Source of the DNA: Shewanella canadensis
Lineage (GTDB): Bacteria; Pseudomonadota; Gammaproteobacteria; Enterobacterales; Shewanellaceae
Length of the DNA: 64,000 bases
Assembly (NCBI RefSeq): GCF_003966225.1
Contig: NZ_RXNU01000001.1
Span: forward strand, 124,001-188,000
Reading direction: 5' to 3'
In this document: positions 17,436 to 26,116 of the stretch, in pieces
Numbering within the stretch: position 1 is the first letter of the stretch
How the letters are laid out: every line of letters starts with the position of its first letter
The notes under the pieces: generated by a model
Database searches by the model: none
What the model was told of the DNA's origin: nothing
What the model saw: only the letters and a program-made list of their open reading frames with translations
Position numbers and translations under genes: made by a program

Positions 17436-19346
17436 ATGAAATTAACACAAATTTTAACCAGAAAACTCACGGGGTTTTGGCTACTGTCTCTTGCCGCAGT
17501 GGCTTTTATATTCCTGCTTACCGCCTTGGTCAGTTTTGCACAGCTGACCTATAAGTTTCAGCAACAGAAAGTGTCTGAGCTTGAGTCTATGCTTGTGCAC
17601 CATTACGAGCACGACAGTAACAGAGCTCTATCCTCTTGGCTTCCTTCTATTTTGACTGCCTATAAGGCATCAAAATTCCAACTGCTGGAAAATGGTCAAC
17701 CTATCTATGAGTATCAAACTGATGATGCTGGTAAAGGCCATGTTACCTACGAGAGCGTGCTGCTCAAAGAGCGGCATCTTAAACTCTCCATGACTCTTCC
17801 ACAGCCGTTTCAAATGTATGATTTGAGTTGGTATGAACTCCTTATCCTGTCTGGCGGCATCATATCAGTGGCGTTTTTTGTTCGATTTGGACATCAATGG
17901 TTGTCAGTTCAGCTTGTGGGGATCGAAGATCTGGCGGCTCGAAGTAAGCTTATTTTAAACAATGAATATGAGCAGGCGCTCGCCGAGAAAGGGCATGGTA
18001 AGCCCAGGATGATTAACCGAGCCTTGACTCATATGCTGCTCGAACTCGATGATGCCCAAAAGCAGCGGGCGAGGTTCGATCAATTTATTCGTTCAAATAC
18101 GTTTCTCGATCCTGAAACCGGAATTGGTAACCGATTGTTCTTGAAGAATCGCTTAGACGCATTAAGTAATGATCGTGGAATGATGGCTCCCGGAGTGATG
18201 TTTCTGCTTGAGATGGAAGATCTCGATCTCTTGCAGCAAGAGTTAGCCGACGAATCGATAGAGGCTCTGCTGCTACAGACCATCAATGATATTAATCAGA
18301 TATTAGATACTCAGGCTAACAGTATATTTGCCCGACGTTCATATAATCAGTTCGCCATCGTTGTGCCACAGATCTCCTTGAAAGACACTGAGAAATTAGC
18401 GGTTAAACTGCTTAAGGTGTGTTTGAATCAGGCGCTACCGGCAACACGAAATAGTGATGATTTCTACCATATCGGTGTCGCTTATTTTAAGGTCGGTGAG
18501 AGTAAAGAGCAGTTGCTGGATGAGTCTGAACGGGCACTGAGAGCGGCTCAGTTTCAAGGAACCAGCGGTTGGTTTATGTATGATAAAGGCGCCGTAGACG
18601 AAGAGTTTGCTAAGGGGTCTGTTCGTTGGCGAAGCTTCCTCGAATATGCCCTGGTTAATCGGCGGCTGGTCGTTTTTTCTCAGCCTGTGGTTGATAGTGA
18701 TATGGAGACGCATCATCTCGAAATTTCGAGTCGTATCCGTGATAATCAAGACAACCTAATCAGGGCGACCCTCTATATTCCTATGGCGATTAAGTGTGGT
18801 CTAACGCCTCAGTTTGAGAGGCAAGTTATTGAGACTGTGCTGTTTGATCTGCTCAGTGACCGCAGCGATACCACCACAAGATACAGTGTGAATTTGAGTC
18901 TGGATACCTTGTTAAGCCGCGCCTTTATCCGCTGGCTTAAAACCACCTTGCTGGAATATCGTCACCTTACCTCCAGACTGATATTCGAGGTCAATGAAGA
19001 TATCGTCGTTCATCATAGAGAGCAGCTAAAAGATCGTCTGGATATGATCAGAAAGATGGGGGCAAGCCTCTGTGTTGACAGGGTAGGGCAAGAGGTGGTG
19101 AGCACTCAATATATCAAAGAGTGTCATTTTGATCTGATTAAACTTCATCGTTCAATCGTTCGACAGATTCATTTAAGGCAGGAAAATCAATTATTCGTCC
19201 GTAGTTTGATCGGAGGGTTATACCGCACCGATGTTCAGGTTTTTGCCGATGGCATCGAATCATTTGAGGAGTGGCAAACCTTGAAGATTTTGGGGGTAAG
19301 CGCGGGGCAAGGGAGTATCTTCAGCGACCCTATTGAAGAGGTCTAG
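17436..19346 (+). CDS. csrD: CsrD/MshH: degenerate GGDEF–EAL regulator
   Basis: A 636-residue inner-membrane protein encoded directly before the MSHA genes, as mshH is in Vibrio and Shewanella. The ATG at 17436 begins MKLTQILTRKL; a frame reaching back to 17316 would run into the MITE-like element. It has a membrane segment at about 13–35, a periplasmic part, a second membrane segment at about 145–162, a coiled HAMP-like region, then a GGDEF-fold domain with RRSYNQF in place of GGDEF and an EAL-fold domain with LEISSR in place of EAL. Both catalytic motifs are lost, so it should not make or degrade cyclic-di-GMP. CsrD proteins instead promote RNase E decay of CsrB/C-type RNAs and thereby affect CsrA activity. 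Confidence 0.9.
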   Translation: MKLTQILTRKLTGFWLLSLAAVAFIFLLTALVSFAQLTYKFQQQKVSELESMLVHHYEHDSNRALSSWLPSILTAYKASKFQLLENGQPIYEYQTDDAGKGHVTYESVLLKERHLKLSMTLPQPFQMYDLSWYELLILSGGIISVAFFVRFGHQWLSVQLVGIEDLAARSKLILNNEYEQALAEKGHGKPRMINRALTHMLLELDDAQKQRARFDQFIRSNTFLDPETGIGNRLFLKNRLDALSNDRGMMAPGVMFLLEMEDLDLLQQELADESIEALLLQTINDINQILDTQANSIFARRSYNQFAIVVPQISLKDTEKLAVKLLKVCLNQALPATRNSDDFYHIGVAYFKVGESKEQLLDESERALRAAQFQGTSGWFMYDKGAVDEEFAKGSVRWRSFLEYALVNRRLVVFSQPVVDSDMETHHLEISSRIRDNQDNLIRATLYIPMAIKCGLTPQFERQVIETVLFDLLSDRSDTTTRYSVNLSLDTLLSRAFIRWLKTTLLEYRHLTSRLIFEVNEDIVVHHREQLKDRLDMIRKMGASLCVDRVGQEVVSTQYIKECHFDLIKLHRSIVRQIHLRQENQLFVRSLIGGLYRTDVQVFADGIESFEEWQTLKILGVSAGQGSIFSDPIEEV

Positions 19347-19552
19347 TTTGATTCCAAATCTGACGACTGTGCCCATAAAGCTGCATTAAATTAGCGTAAA
19401 TCGGACTGTTATTTTGGTTCTATTTACGTTGCTATCAGGTTTGCTGCATGTGCATGGCTTGTGATCTCCCAATAACAAGCCTACCTTAAACCTATACAGC
19501 AGTTAATCTGTCTGTGTTTTATCTATAAAATTATAAGATTAGTCGCTACAAT

Positions 19553-19592
19553 GAGCGTAATAAAATTGACGCTCGCCGTGTATGTTTAATAC
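19553..19592 (+). promoter_or_regulatory. Candidate promoter and inverted repeat before the MSHA operon
   Basis: In the 350-bp gap between csrD and mshI, GAGCGT (19553–19558) is repeated in inverted form as ACGCTC (19569–19574). A TTGACG (19566–19571) overlaps it, followed 15 bases later by TAATAC (19587–19592), which is a possible, short-spaced sigma-70 promoter. The remaining sequence of this gap (19347–19696) shows nothing else I can name. Confidence 0.3.
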
Positions 19593-19696
19593 AAGGGGAG
19601 CTACTTGTGTAGGCAATCAGTTGCAATTGTTTCCGGACTCTATCAACTTAAGATACACATCAGGTAAGTGAGTAAAGGGATTATAGGCATTCTTTA

Positions 19697-20611
19697 ATGG
19701 GAAAGAGTCTTTTTAGCCGATTGGCTTTCTGGCAGAAATCTAATTCAAAAATCAAAATAGGCATCTATGTCTGTCCTGATAAGCTTGTTGTTTATCGAGC
19801 CGTTGATGACTCCGAAAATACGGATGAGCATAAAGACACCTATGAATTTGCATTCGATGGCAACGATTGGTCAGGGACCTTTGCACTGATAGCAAAGCAA
19901 TTTTCGCCTGCCCAGATTCAGATAACCTTGTGCTCCTCTTTTTATCAGCTTCTATTAGTTGATAAGCCCAATGTCGAATCTGAAGAGATGACCCAGGCCT
20001 TGCTCTGGTCTGTTAAAGATATGGTGAGCCAGCCTGTCACCGATATTCATCTGGATTACTTCGAGCCTCCATTACCGGGTCATGCCAAATTAAATGTTGT
20101 TGTTGTCGAAAAGGCGGGTTTGAGCGCCTTAGTGTTAGCGGCAAAAGATCACGATATGGAAGTCGTGGGAATTAATATTGAAGAGATGGCTGTGACCAAC
20201 CTATTCACCGAAGAGGCTCAGGCGAGACTGGTATTGAGTCATACTTCCGGTCAGGAGTTGCTGCTGACTGTGGTAAAGCAGGGTGAGTTATTTATGCAGC
20301 GTCGAGTGAGGGGGTTTAATCAGCTCGACAGTGTGAGTGCCGAGGACCTTGCATTTGGCCTGGCCGATAACCTAAGCCTGGAGCTACAGCGATCCATGGA
20401 TTATTTTGAGAGCCAATTGCGTCAGGCTCCCGTGGCATCGATCGAGTTATTGATCAATGGCCATGTCGGAAAGCTTGCCGAGTTGGTTAGCGCTAACTTT
20501 AACCAAAAGGTTAATACGATTGAAGTCGACTCTGTTGAGGCGAAGATGGCGGCCTTGGCCCTGGATGAGTTTACGCGAGATGAGTCGGCAGAAAGAGGGA
20601 TTAATTCATGA
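19697..20611 (+). CDS. mshI: MSHA biogenesis protein MshI (PilM-like)
   Basis: A 304-residue cytoplasmic protein, first in the MSHA pilus operon. Its fold class is inferred from position and from resemblance to PilM/GspL-type actin-like proteins, which line the cytoplasmic side of the alignment complex and bind the PilN-like partner. There is no signal peptide or membrane segment. The stop codon overlaps the ATG of the next gene (ATGA). The ATG at 19697 has no strong ribosome binding site. Confidence 0.85.
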   Translation: MGKSLFSRLAFWQKSNSKIKIGIYVCPDKLVVYRAVDDSENTDEHKDTYEFAFDGNDWSGTFALIAKQFSPAQIQITLCSSFYQLLLVDKPNVESEEMTQALLWSVKDMVSQPVTDIHLDYFEPPLPGHAKLNVVVVEKAGLSALVLAAKDHDMEVVGINIEEMAVTNLFTEEAQARLVLSHTSGQELLLTVVKQGELFMQRRVRGFNQLDSVSAEDLAFGLADNLSLELQRSMDYFESQLRQAPVASIELLINGHVGKLAELVSANFNQKVNTIEVDSVEAKMAALALDEFTRDESAERGINS

Positions 20612-21219
20612 CGATGAAGACCAGAGTTAACCTCTTTTCTGCGTCACTTTTCCCACCTGAACTGAGGTTATCATTCAATCATCTTACTCTGGTATTGTTG
20701 GTGTTGGTTGGCCTGTTCACCATCGCCTGTGGGGGAAGTTATGCGTTAGTTTCGGCTCTGGAAACCGACAAAGCTGAGCTGAGCATGCAAAAACGTAATC
20801 TGGACAGTCAGAAGCAAAATCTTGAGACCGCGTTGGCTAATCGAGCACCGGATTCAGCACTTGTCGATGAAGTGGATCTCCTGTCTCAACAGGTGGAGCT
20901 CAAACGTATGCTGCTCGGAGAGTTGAGCCAAAGAGAAGCATTGACCAGTCATGGCTATTCGCTTCTGATGAAAGATCTCGCTCGAGTTGCCAATAGCAAT
21001 ATTTGGCTCAGTAGAATTAAGGTCGATAATAATAGCTTTATTTTCGAAGGTTTTAGCTCTGCGCCTCACAGCGTACCACTTTGGGTCGAACGCCTTAAAT
21101 TAACCGACACGCTCAAGGGGCACGCATTTGCTTCGATGACGATGAGCCGTGGAGAAGGCAAGCCATTAGCATTTACCTTGACCAGTAAAGCGGGCGATAG
21201 TGTGGAGAGTAATCAATGA
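20608..21219 (+). CDS. MSHA biogenesis protein, PilN-like (MshI2-type)
   Basis: A 203-residue bitopic inner-membrane protein: a short cytoplasmic N-terminus (NLFSASLFPPELR), one membrane segment at about 28–48, a coiled coil, then a periplasmic α/β domain. The NLFxxxxxP-like N-terminal segment is where PilN proteins dock to PilM, here the product of mshI. In some annotations this gene is called mshI2 or the second mshI. It starts within the mshI stop codon and overlaps mshJ by four bases, so the three are translationally coupled. Confidence 0.8.
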   Translation: MTMKTRVNLFSASLFPPELRLSFNHLTLVLLVLVGLFTIACGGSYALVSALETDKAELSMQKRNLDSQKQNLETALANRAPDSALVDEVDLLSQQVELKRMLLGELSQREALTSHGYSLLMKDLARVANSNIWLSRIKVDNNSFIFEGFSSAPHSVPLWVERLKLTDTLKGHAFASMTMSRGEGKPLAFTLTSKAGDSVESNQ

Positions 21220-21866
21220 AGCAGAGATGGCAAGCCTTAGGTGAGCGCTTCGATCTGTTGAGTCAACGTGAAAGGGTGATGGTGGCAACGGCTGCTGTCG
21301 TTGTAATAGGTATGCTTTGCTACCTGCCGCTCGAGTCTCTCTTACTGAAATATAACGCCCTGTCTAAACAGATAACGGCGATCACTGCCGAAAATAAAAT
21401 ATCGCTGCAACAGATCGAGTTATATGAGCAACGCTTAGCTCAAGATCCCAATGATGAGTACAATAACCGCCTTCAGGTTCTCAAGCAGCAAAGTGCAGAT
21501 CTCGACGATCAGCTGTCATTTCAGATGGTCGATATGATCCCTGCGGATCATATGCCTACCCTGTTGAGTCAGTTATTAGGCAAGGTGACAGGTATAAAAT
21601 TGCAGGAGTTTACGTCTATTGCACCGACTCCGCTCCTGGCTCTCGATGATGAGAAGAAAACGAATCTATATAGCCATGGTATCCGTCTCACATTAGAGGG
21701 AGATTATTTCTCATTGCTAAAGTTTATAGAGGCCGTTGAAAGTATGCCGAATAAGCTTTACTGGAAACAGATGGATTACAAGGTTGAAGAGTATCCCGGC
21801 GCCAATGTCGTTTTGGAACTTTACACCATAAGCGTCAATAAGGACTTCATCAGTGTTGCAAATTAA
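21216..21866 (+). CDS. mshJ: MSHA biogenesis protein MshJ (PilO-like)
   Basis: A 216-residue bitopic inner-membrane protein with a membrane segment at about 22–42, a coiled coil rich in Gln and Glu (about 50–110), and a periplasmic ferredoxin-like domain. This is the PilO/GspM architecture. PilO-like proteins pair with the PilN-like protein encoded upstream and connect to the pilotin-like MshK and the secretin. Coupled by overlaps on both sides (4 bases before, 14 after). Confidence 0.85.
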   Translation: MKQRWQALGERFDLLSQRERVMVATAAVVVIGMLCYLPLESLLLKYNALSKQITAITAENKISLQQIELYEQRLAQDPNDEYNNRLQVLKQQSADLDDQLSFQMVDMIPADHMPTLLSQLLGKVTGIKLQEFTSIAPTPLLALDDEKKTNLYSHGIRLTLEGDYFSLLKFIEAVESMPNKLYWKQMDYKVEEYPGANVVLELYTISVNKDFISVAN

Positions 21867-22209
21867 GGCGAGCTCACTCTTTTCAGTATTAGTGTCACTG
21901 TCACTGCTGGTGCTACTGAGTAGCACCATCCATGCTGAAACATTACGTGACCCGACACGGCCGGGCAGAGGCGCAGTCATCACAGACGCCAGAGTGTCTG
22001 GCCATGCCAGCGCTTTGGTACTCAATAGCGTATTGAAGGGGGAAACCTCATCTCATGCTGTGATCAACAATAAGATCTTTGTCTTAGGTGATAGGGTGCA
22101 GGGTGTGAAAATAGTTAGAATAGACACAAGTTCGGTGTCTTTGGCCGATGGACGTAAATTGAAAATGTACCAAGCAATAACAGAGACAAAGGGAAATAAA
22201 TTCAAATGA
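21853..22209 (+). CDS. mshK: MSHA biogenesis protein MshK (PilP-like)
   Basis: A 118-residue exported protein starting at a GTG that overlaps mshJ by 14 bases. It has a signal peptide ending near residue 28 (TIHAE) and the segment LRDPTRPGRG. The rest, with LNSVLKGETSSHAVINNKIFVLGD, is the small β-domain of PilP/GspC-HR type, which contacts the secretin from the inner-membrane side. Followed by mshL with an ATGA overlap. Confidence 0.85.
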   Translation: MLQIKASSLFSVLVSLSLLVLLSSTIHAETLRDPTRPGRGAVITDARVSGHASALVLNSVLKGETSSHAVINNKIFVLGDRVQGVKIVRIDTSSVSLADGRKLKMYQAITETKGNKFK

Positions 22210-23915
22210 GAGCGATTAACATTATTACGCCTCTGATAGCGCTTTTGTTGGCAGCCTGCCAAACAACAGACAGGCCACAGCCGGTAGAATCGAAGCAAGT
22301 TTTGTCTGATTCGGTACAAGCTGAGCAGAACAAAACCACGACACCACCTCCTGCTGTCATGCCCCATGCCATTCAAAAAGAGTTGGCATCGAAATCGCTA
22401 CTCAGTGGTTTGTCTCCGGTGGTGAGAGCGGAACGTCGTTTCGATGTATCGGCTAATGATGTCGATGCAAAGGTCTTTTTCCCAAGTTTGGTGCAAGGAA
22501 CTCCCTTGAGTGTTGCCGTTCACCCAGGCGTGTCCGGGACAATTTCACTCTCGTTGAAGGGGGTCACGCTCAGTGAGGCGCTTCAGGTAGTGGAAGATAT
22601 CTATGGCTATGAAGTCAGCCGTGAAGGCAGGATCTTACGCATTTTCCCATCGGGCATGCGCACCGAAACATTTCCGCTAAACTACCTGTATATGGAACGC
22701 CAGGGACTGTCGTTGACCTCGGTTAACTCGGGTCGTATATCCGATAGTAACGACTCCAATTCGAGTGGCAGCAACAATAGCAATAACAATAACAGCAACA
22801 GCAACAGCAACAGTAACTCCTCGAATAATAACTCCGACTCGAACGGCAGCAATAGTAGTAATGATACGACCAACGGCACATTCATTCGCTCTACGACAAA
22901 GACTGATTTTTGGGGAGAGTTAGAGAAGACTCTGGTCTCTATTGTGGGCAGCACTGGCGGCGGACGTCAGGTGGTGGTAACGCCGCAAGCTGGTTTAGTG
23001 ACGGTTCGTGGGTATCCTAACGAATTAAGGCAAGTTCGTACTTTTTTACAAACGGCTGAAACTCATCTTCAGCGTCAGGTCATCCTGGAAGCGAAGATTT
23101 TAGAGGTGACGCTTTCCGATGGTTATCAGCAGGGGATCCAATGGGATAACGTTCTCGGTCATGTGGGCAATACCGATATCACCTTCGGCACCAGTAAGAA
23201 CAGCGAAGGGATGGGTGACTTAATTACCAATGCCATCGGCGGTGTGACCTCGTTAAACATCAAGGGTTCAAACTTCAATACCATGATCAGCCTGCTCGAT
23301 ACTCAGGGTGATGTCGATGTGCTTTCGAGTCCCAGGGTAACGGCTTCCAATAACCAAAAAGCGGTGATTAAAGTCGGTACAGATGAGTATTTCGTGACTG
23401 ATGTGTCATCGACAACCGTTGCCGGTACCACCCCGGTGACGACACCTGAGGTTGAATTAACGCCATTTTTCTCGGGGATTGCACTCGATGTGACCCCACA
23501 AATTGATGGCGAAGGTAATATTTTATTGCATATCCACCCTTCGGTTATCGATATCAAAGAGCAGACTAAGGTGATTAAAATATCGGGCAGCTCTCTTGAG
23601 CTACCTTTGGCTCAGAGTGATATTCGAGAATCTGACACTGTGATTAAAGCCAAAACCGGTGATGTGGTAGTTATCGGCGGTCTGATGAAGAGTGAGAACA
23701 TAGAGGTTGTATCTAAGGTACCGCTACTTGGTGATATTCCACTTCTCGGCGAACTGTTCACCAACAAGTCCAAGTCACTTAAGAAGACGGAACTTGTTAT
23801 CTTACTTAAGCCAACCGTTGTCGGTGCCGATACCTGGAAAAAAGAGTTACAAAAATCCAAGGCACTATTGGATCGCTGGTATCCGGAAGAAGATGAAAAC
23901 GGACAAGGGCAGTAA
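22206..23915 (+). CDS. mshL: MSHA secretin MshL
   Basis: A 569-residue outer-membrane secretin lipoprotein (lipobox LAAC, Cys18) that forms the pore for the pilus. Order: short N-terminal region, secretin/TonB N-domain (about 78–150, ending DIYGYEVSREGRILRIF), a remarkable Ser/Asn-only tract at 179–224, an N1-type domain (about 235–300), then the secretin barrel domain with VPLLGDIPLLGELF near the C-terminus. The low-complexity tract sits between domains and is encoded partly by a repeated AACAGC hexamer. Start ATG overlaps the mshK stop. Confidence 0.95.
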   Translation: MRAINIITPLIALLLAACQTTDRPQPVESKQVLSDSVQAEQNKTTTPPPAVMPHAIQKELASKSLLSGLSPVVRAERRFDVSANDVDAKVFFPSLVQGTPLSVAVHPGVSGTISLSLKGVTLSEALQVVEDIYGYEVSREGRILRIFPSGMRTETFPLNYLYMERQGLSLTSVNSGRISDSNDSNSSGSNNSNNNNSNSNSNSNSSNNNSDSNGSNSSNDTTNGTFIRSTTKTDFWGELEKTLVSIVGSTGGGRQVVVTPQAGLVTVRGYPNELRQVRTFLQTAETHLQRQVILEAKILEVTLSDGYQQGIQWDNVLGHVGNTDITFGTSKNSEGMGDLITNAIGGVTSLNIKGSNFNTMISLLDTQGDVDVLSSPRVTASNNQKAVIKVGTDEYFVTDVSSTTVAGTTPVTTPEVELTPFFSGIALDVTPQIDGEGNILLHIHPSVIDIKEQTKVIKISGSSLELPLAQSDIRESDTVIKAKTGDVVVIGGLMKSENIEVVSKVPLLGDIPLLGELFTNKSKSLKKTELVILLKPTVVGADTWKKELQKSKALLDRWYPEEDENGQGQ

Positions 23916-23918
23916 GTT

Positions 23919-24827
23919 TTGTATCTGCAACACTTCGGGCTGGCGGAAACCCCGTTTTCGCTGACGCCCAATACCGAATTTTTCTTCGGATTAGCGCCTC
24001 ATGTTGAGGCGTTACAGGTTCTTCAGACTGCACTGCAAACCGGTGAAGGCTTCATTAAAGTTACCGGTGAGGTGGGGACGGGTAAAACCCTCATCTGTCG
24101 AAAGTTAATCAATGACCTTCCCAAACGATTTCATTGTGCCTATCTGCCCAACCCCTATCTTTCTCCTGCCGAACTTAGGTGGGCTGTGGCCCTCGAATTG
24201 GGGCTTAAATATTCTGCCGATATCGACCAGATGCAACTTACCGGGCTGATACAACAACAGTTACTGGCTCTGTGTGCCCATGGTCACTCTATCGTATTAG
24301 TACTCGATGAGGCGCAAGCCCTGCCCGATGAGAGCCTCGAGGCACTGCGTCTATTTACCAATTTGGAAACTGAGAGCCGCAAGCTATTGCAGGTAGTGCT
24401 GTTTGCGCAGCCTGAGTTAGATCAGAGGCTGAGCTTGCACAATTTTCGACAACTAAGACAAAGAATTACCTTTAGTTACTGTCTGAGGGCCTTGACCTTA
24501 GATGAAGCCGAAGCCTATGTGCATCACCGCTTGAAAGTTGCCGGAAGGGTGGGTAAGCCCTTGTTTACCCATAGGGACACACGCCTGCTGGCCAAGGCAT
24601 CTAAAGGGATCCCCAGATTGATTAATATTTTGGCTCATAAGGCACTGCTGCTCAGCTTCGGAGAAGGGTCACACCAGGTTGAATATCGACACGTGAAGGC
24701 TGCAATTATAGATACAGAGGATACGAAACTGGGTTTTCAAACTAACTGGTTATGGTTTATGGGATTTGGCATGATGTCAATGTTAGCGGGTGCTGGCCTT
24801 CACCTGTTTTATGGAGGCGTATCATGA
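23919..24827 (+). CDS. mshM: MSHA biogenesis ATPase MshM (ExeA-like)
   Basis: A 302-residue AAA-family ATPase. It starts at TTG; the beginning MYLQHFGLAETPFSLTPNT matches the family start and no better start exists. Walker A is GEVGTGKT (50–57) and Walker B is LVLDEAQALP. A C-terminal membrane segment is at about 275–297. ExeA-type ATPases, together with a peptidoglycan-binding partner, help secretins assemble through the cell wall; here that partner would be MshN or another protein. The last codons overlap the mshN start by four bases. Confidence 0.93.
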   Translation: MYLQHFGLAETPFSLTPNTEFFFGLAPHVEALQVLQTALQTGEGFIKVTGEVGTGKTLICRKLINDLPKRFHCAYLPNPYLSPAELRWAVALELGLKYSADIDQMQLTGLIQQQLLALCAHGHSIVLVLDEAQALPDESLEALRLFTNLETESRKLLQVVLFAQPELDQRLSLHNFRQLRQRITFSYCLRALTLDEAEAYVHHRLKVAGRVGKPLFTHRDTRLLAKASKGIPRLINILAHKALLLSFGEGSHQVEYRHVKAAIIDTEDTKLGFQTNWLWFMGFGMMSMLAGAGLHLFYGGVS

Positions 24828-26116
24828 GCGTGATCAATACCATGCTTAAAGATTTAGATAAGCGCCAACAGTCTCACGAACTTGAGAATTTACATGTGGC
24901 GCCGGTGCAATATCAAAGTGTCACGCCTTCAAAGCTTCCATGGATATTATTGGGCCTCGTCACCTTGGTCTTAGTGTCAGGTATCGTTTTTAGTTGGGAT
25001 CGATTAACCGCTAAGGTGTCTGACGATACCGAGATACTCTCAGTCGATAAGCAGGCTGCTGCTACTCCTGTTACTGATAACACGCTTGTTGATAACAAGG
25101 TTGCTGAAAACACGGCAACTGAAAATAAGCCCGGCACTATAGATGAGCCTAGGCTTACGCCAATGGCTGCACCTTCTATTAGTGCTGAAAACCGGGCGTC
25201 ATCTGAGGATAAGCTGGATTCAATTGAGCCCGATATTGACGCTGGTGTTACTGTCAACAGTGAGCAACCACTGACAAAAGAGACCTCCACTTCCGAACAA
25301 GCGTCTCGGCCTGAGGCTGAGAGTGGCTCGAAAGCAGAATTTGTAGCCAGACCGATCACCAAAGAACAACAAGCGGCAGTCGTTAAAGAAGCGCTTACAG
25401 TCATAGTCAGTAAAAAGCAAAGCGAGACTGCGGCGCCTTTATCTCAAGCAGTTAAAGTCGAAGCACCAGTGGCTCGAACAAGCAATAATGGTTCAATGGC
25501 CGTGACTGAGGTGAAGCTGTCAGATGAACAGTTAGCGCAGAAGAGGCTCACGTTGGCGACCGAGGCGGAGCAACTGGGAGAGCAAAATGATGCCATTGTT
25601 TATTATATCGAAGCTCTCACACTCAACCCCAAACTACATCAGGCAAGAAAGCAGCTTGCCGCGCTATATTATGGTAAAGCTAGGCTAGATCTTGCCACCG
25701 ATCTCTTAAGGCAAGGGAGCAGCCAGTTTCCTTTAGAGTTTGATTATCTCTTGTTACTCGCACGCGTTCAGCAGGCATCGGGTAATCAGGCACAAGCCTT
25801 ATCTATCCTTAGTCAGATACCCGATACTAGCTTGTTGGCAAGGCAGAAGTGGGTCGAGCAGAGTAGTCTGGCGCAAGAGGTCAGTAATTTTGTATTAGCC
25901 GAACAGGGTTATCGAAACTTGCTCGGTGTGGAGGCCAATCAGGCCAGATGGTGGATGGGATTAGCCTACTCACTGGATGCACAGGCAAAGTATAGCGCCG
26001 CTAAGGATGCCTACAAACAGGCTGTCTTATACAAATCGGTGCCTCGAAAGGGCTTGTCGGTTCAGGCATTGGAATATATTGAAAACAGATTGGCGCAGTT
26101 AGGAGAGATTGAGTGA
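24824..26116 (+). CDS. mshN: MSHA biogenesis protein MshN (TPR protein)
   Basis: The ATG at 24824 follows GGAGG and overlaps the mshM stop; a longer frame starts at 24752 but reads through mshM sequence. The 430-residue product has a cytoplasmic start (MSVINTMLKDLDKRQ), one membrane segment at about 39–57, a long Ala/Glu/Thr-rich linker (about 60–230), and a periplasmic TPR array (about 245–430) such as AEQLGEQNDAIVYYIEALTLNP. It probably acts as a periplasmic scaffold between the ATPase MshM and the secretin. Confidence 0.9.
   Translation: MSVINTMLKDLDKRQQSHELENLHVAPVQYQSVTPSKLPWILLGLVTLVLVSGIVFSWDRLTAKVSDDTEILSVDKQAAATPVTDNTLVDNKVAENTATENKPGTIDEPRLTPMAAPSISAENRASSEDKLDSIEPDIDAGVTVNSEQPLTKETSTSEQASRPEAESGSKAEFVARPITKEQQAAVVKEALTVIVSKKQSETAAPLSQAVKVEAPVARTSNNGSMAVTEVKLSDEQLAQKRLTLATEAEQLGEQNDAIVYYIEALTLNPKLHQARKQLAALYYGKARLDLATDLLRQGSSQFPLEFDYLLLLARVQQASGNQAQALSILSQIPDTSLLARQKWVEQSSLAQEVSNFVLAEQGYRNLLGVEANQARWWMGLAYSLDAQAKYSAAKDAYKQAVLYKSVPRKGLSVQALEYIENRLAQLGEIE

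Noticed and set aside
22682..22954. Minus-strand open frame encoding a poly-leucine protein
   Set aside because: It is the antisense shadow of the Ser/Asn tract in mshL, whose AAC/AGC-rich codons read as leucine-rich on the other strand.
24913..25404. Minus-strand frame of 163 residues inside mshN
   Set aside because: Antisense to the low-complexity linker of MshN; composition is biased to Ser/Val/Thr and there is no family resemblance or ribosome binding site.
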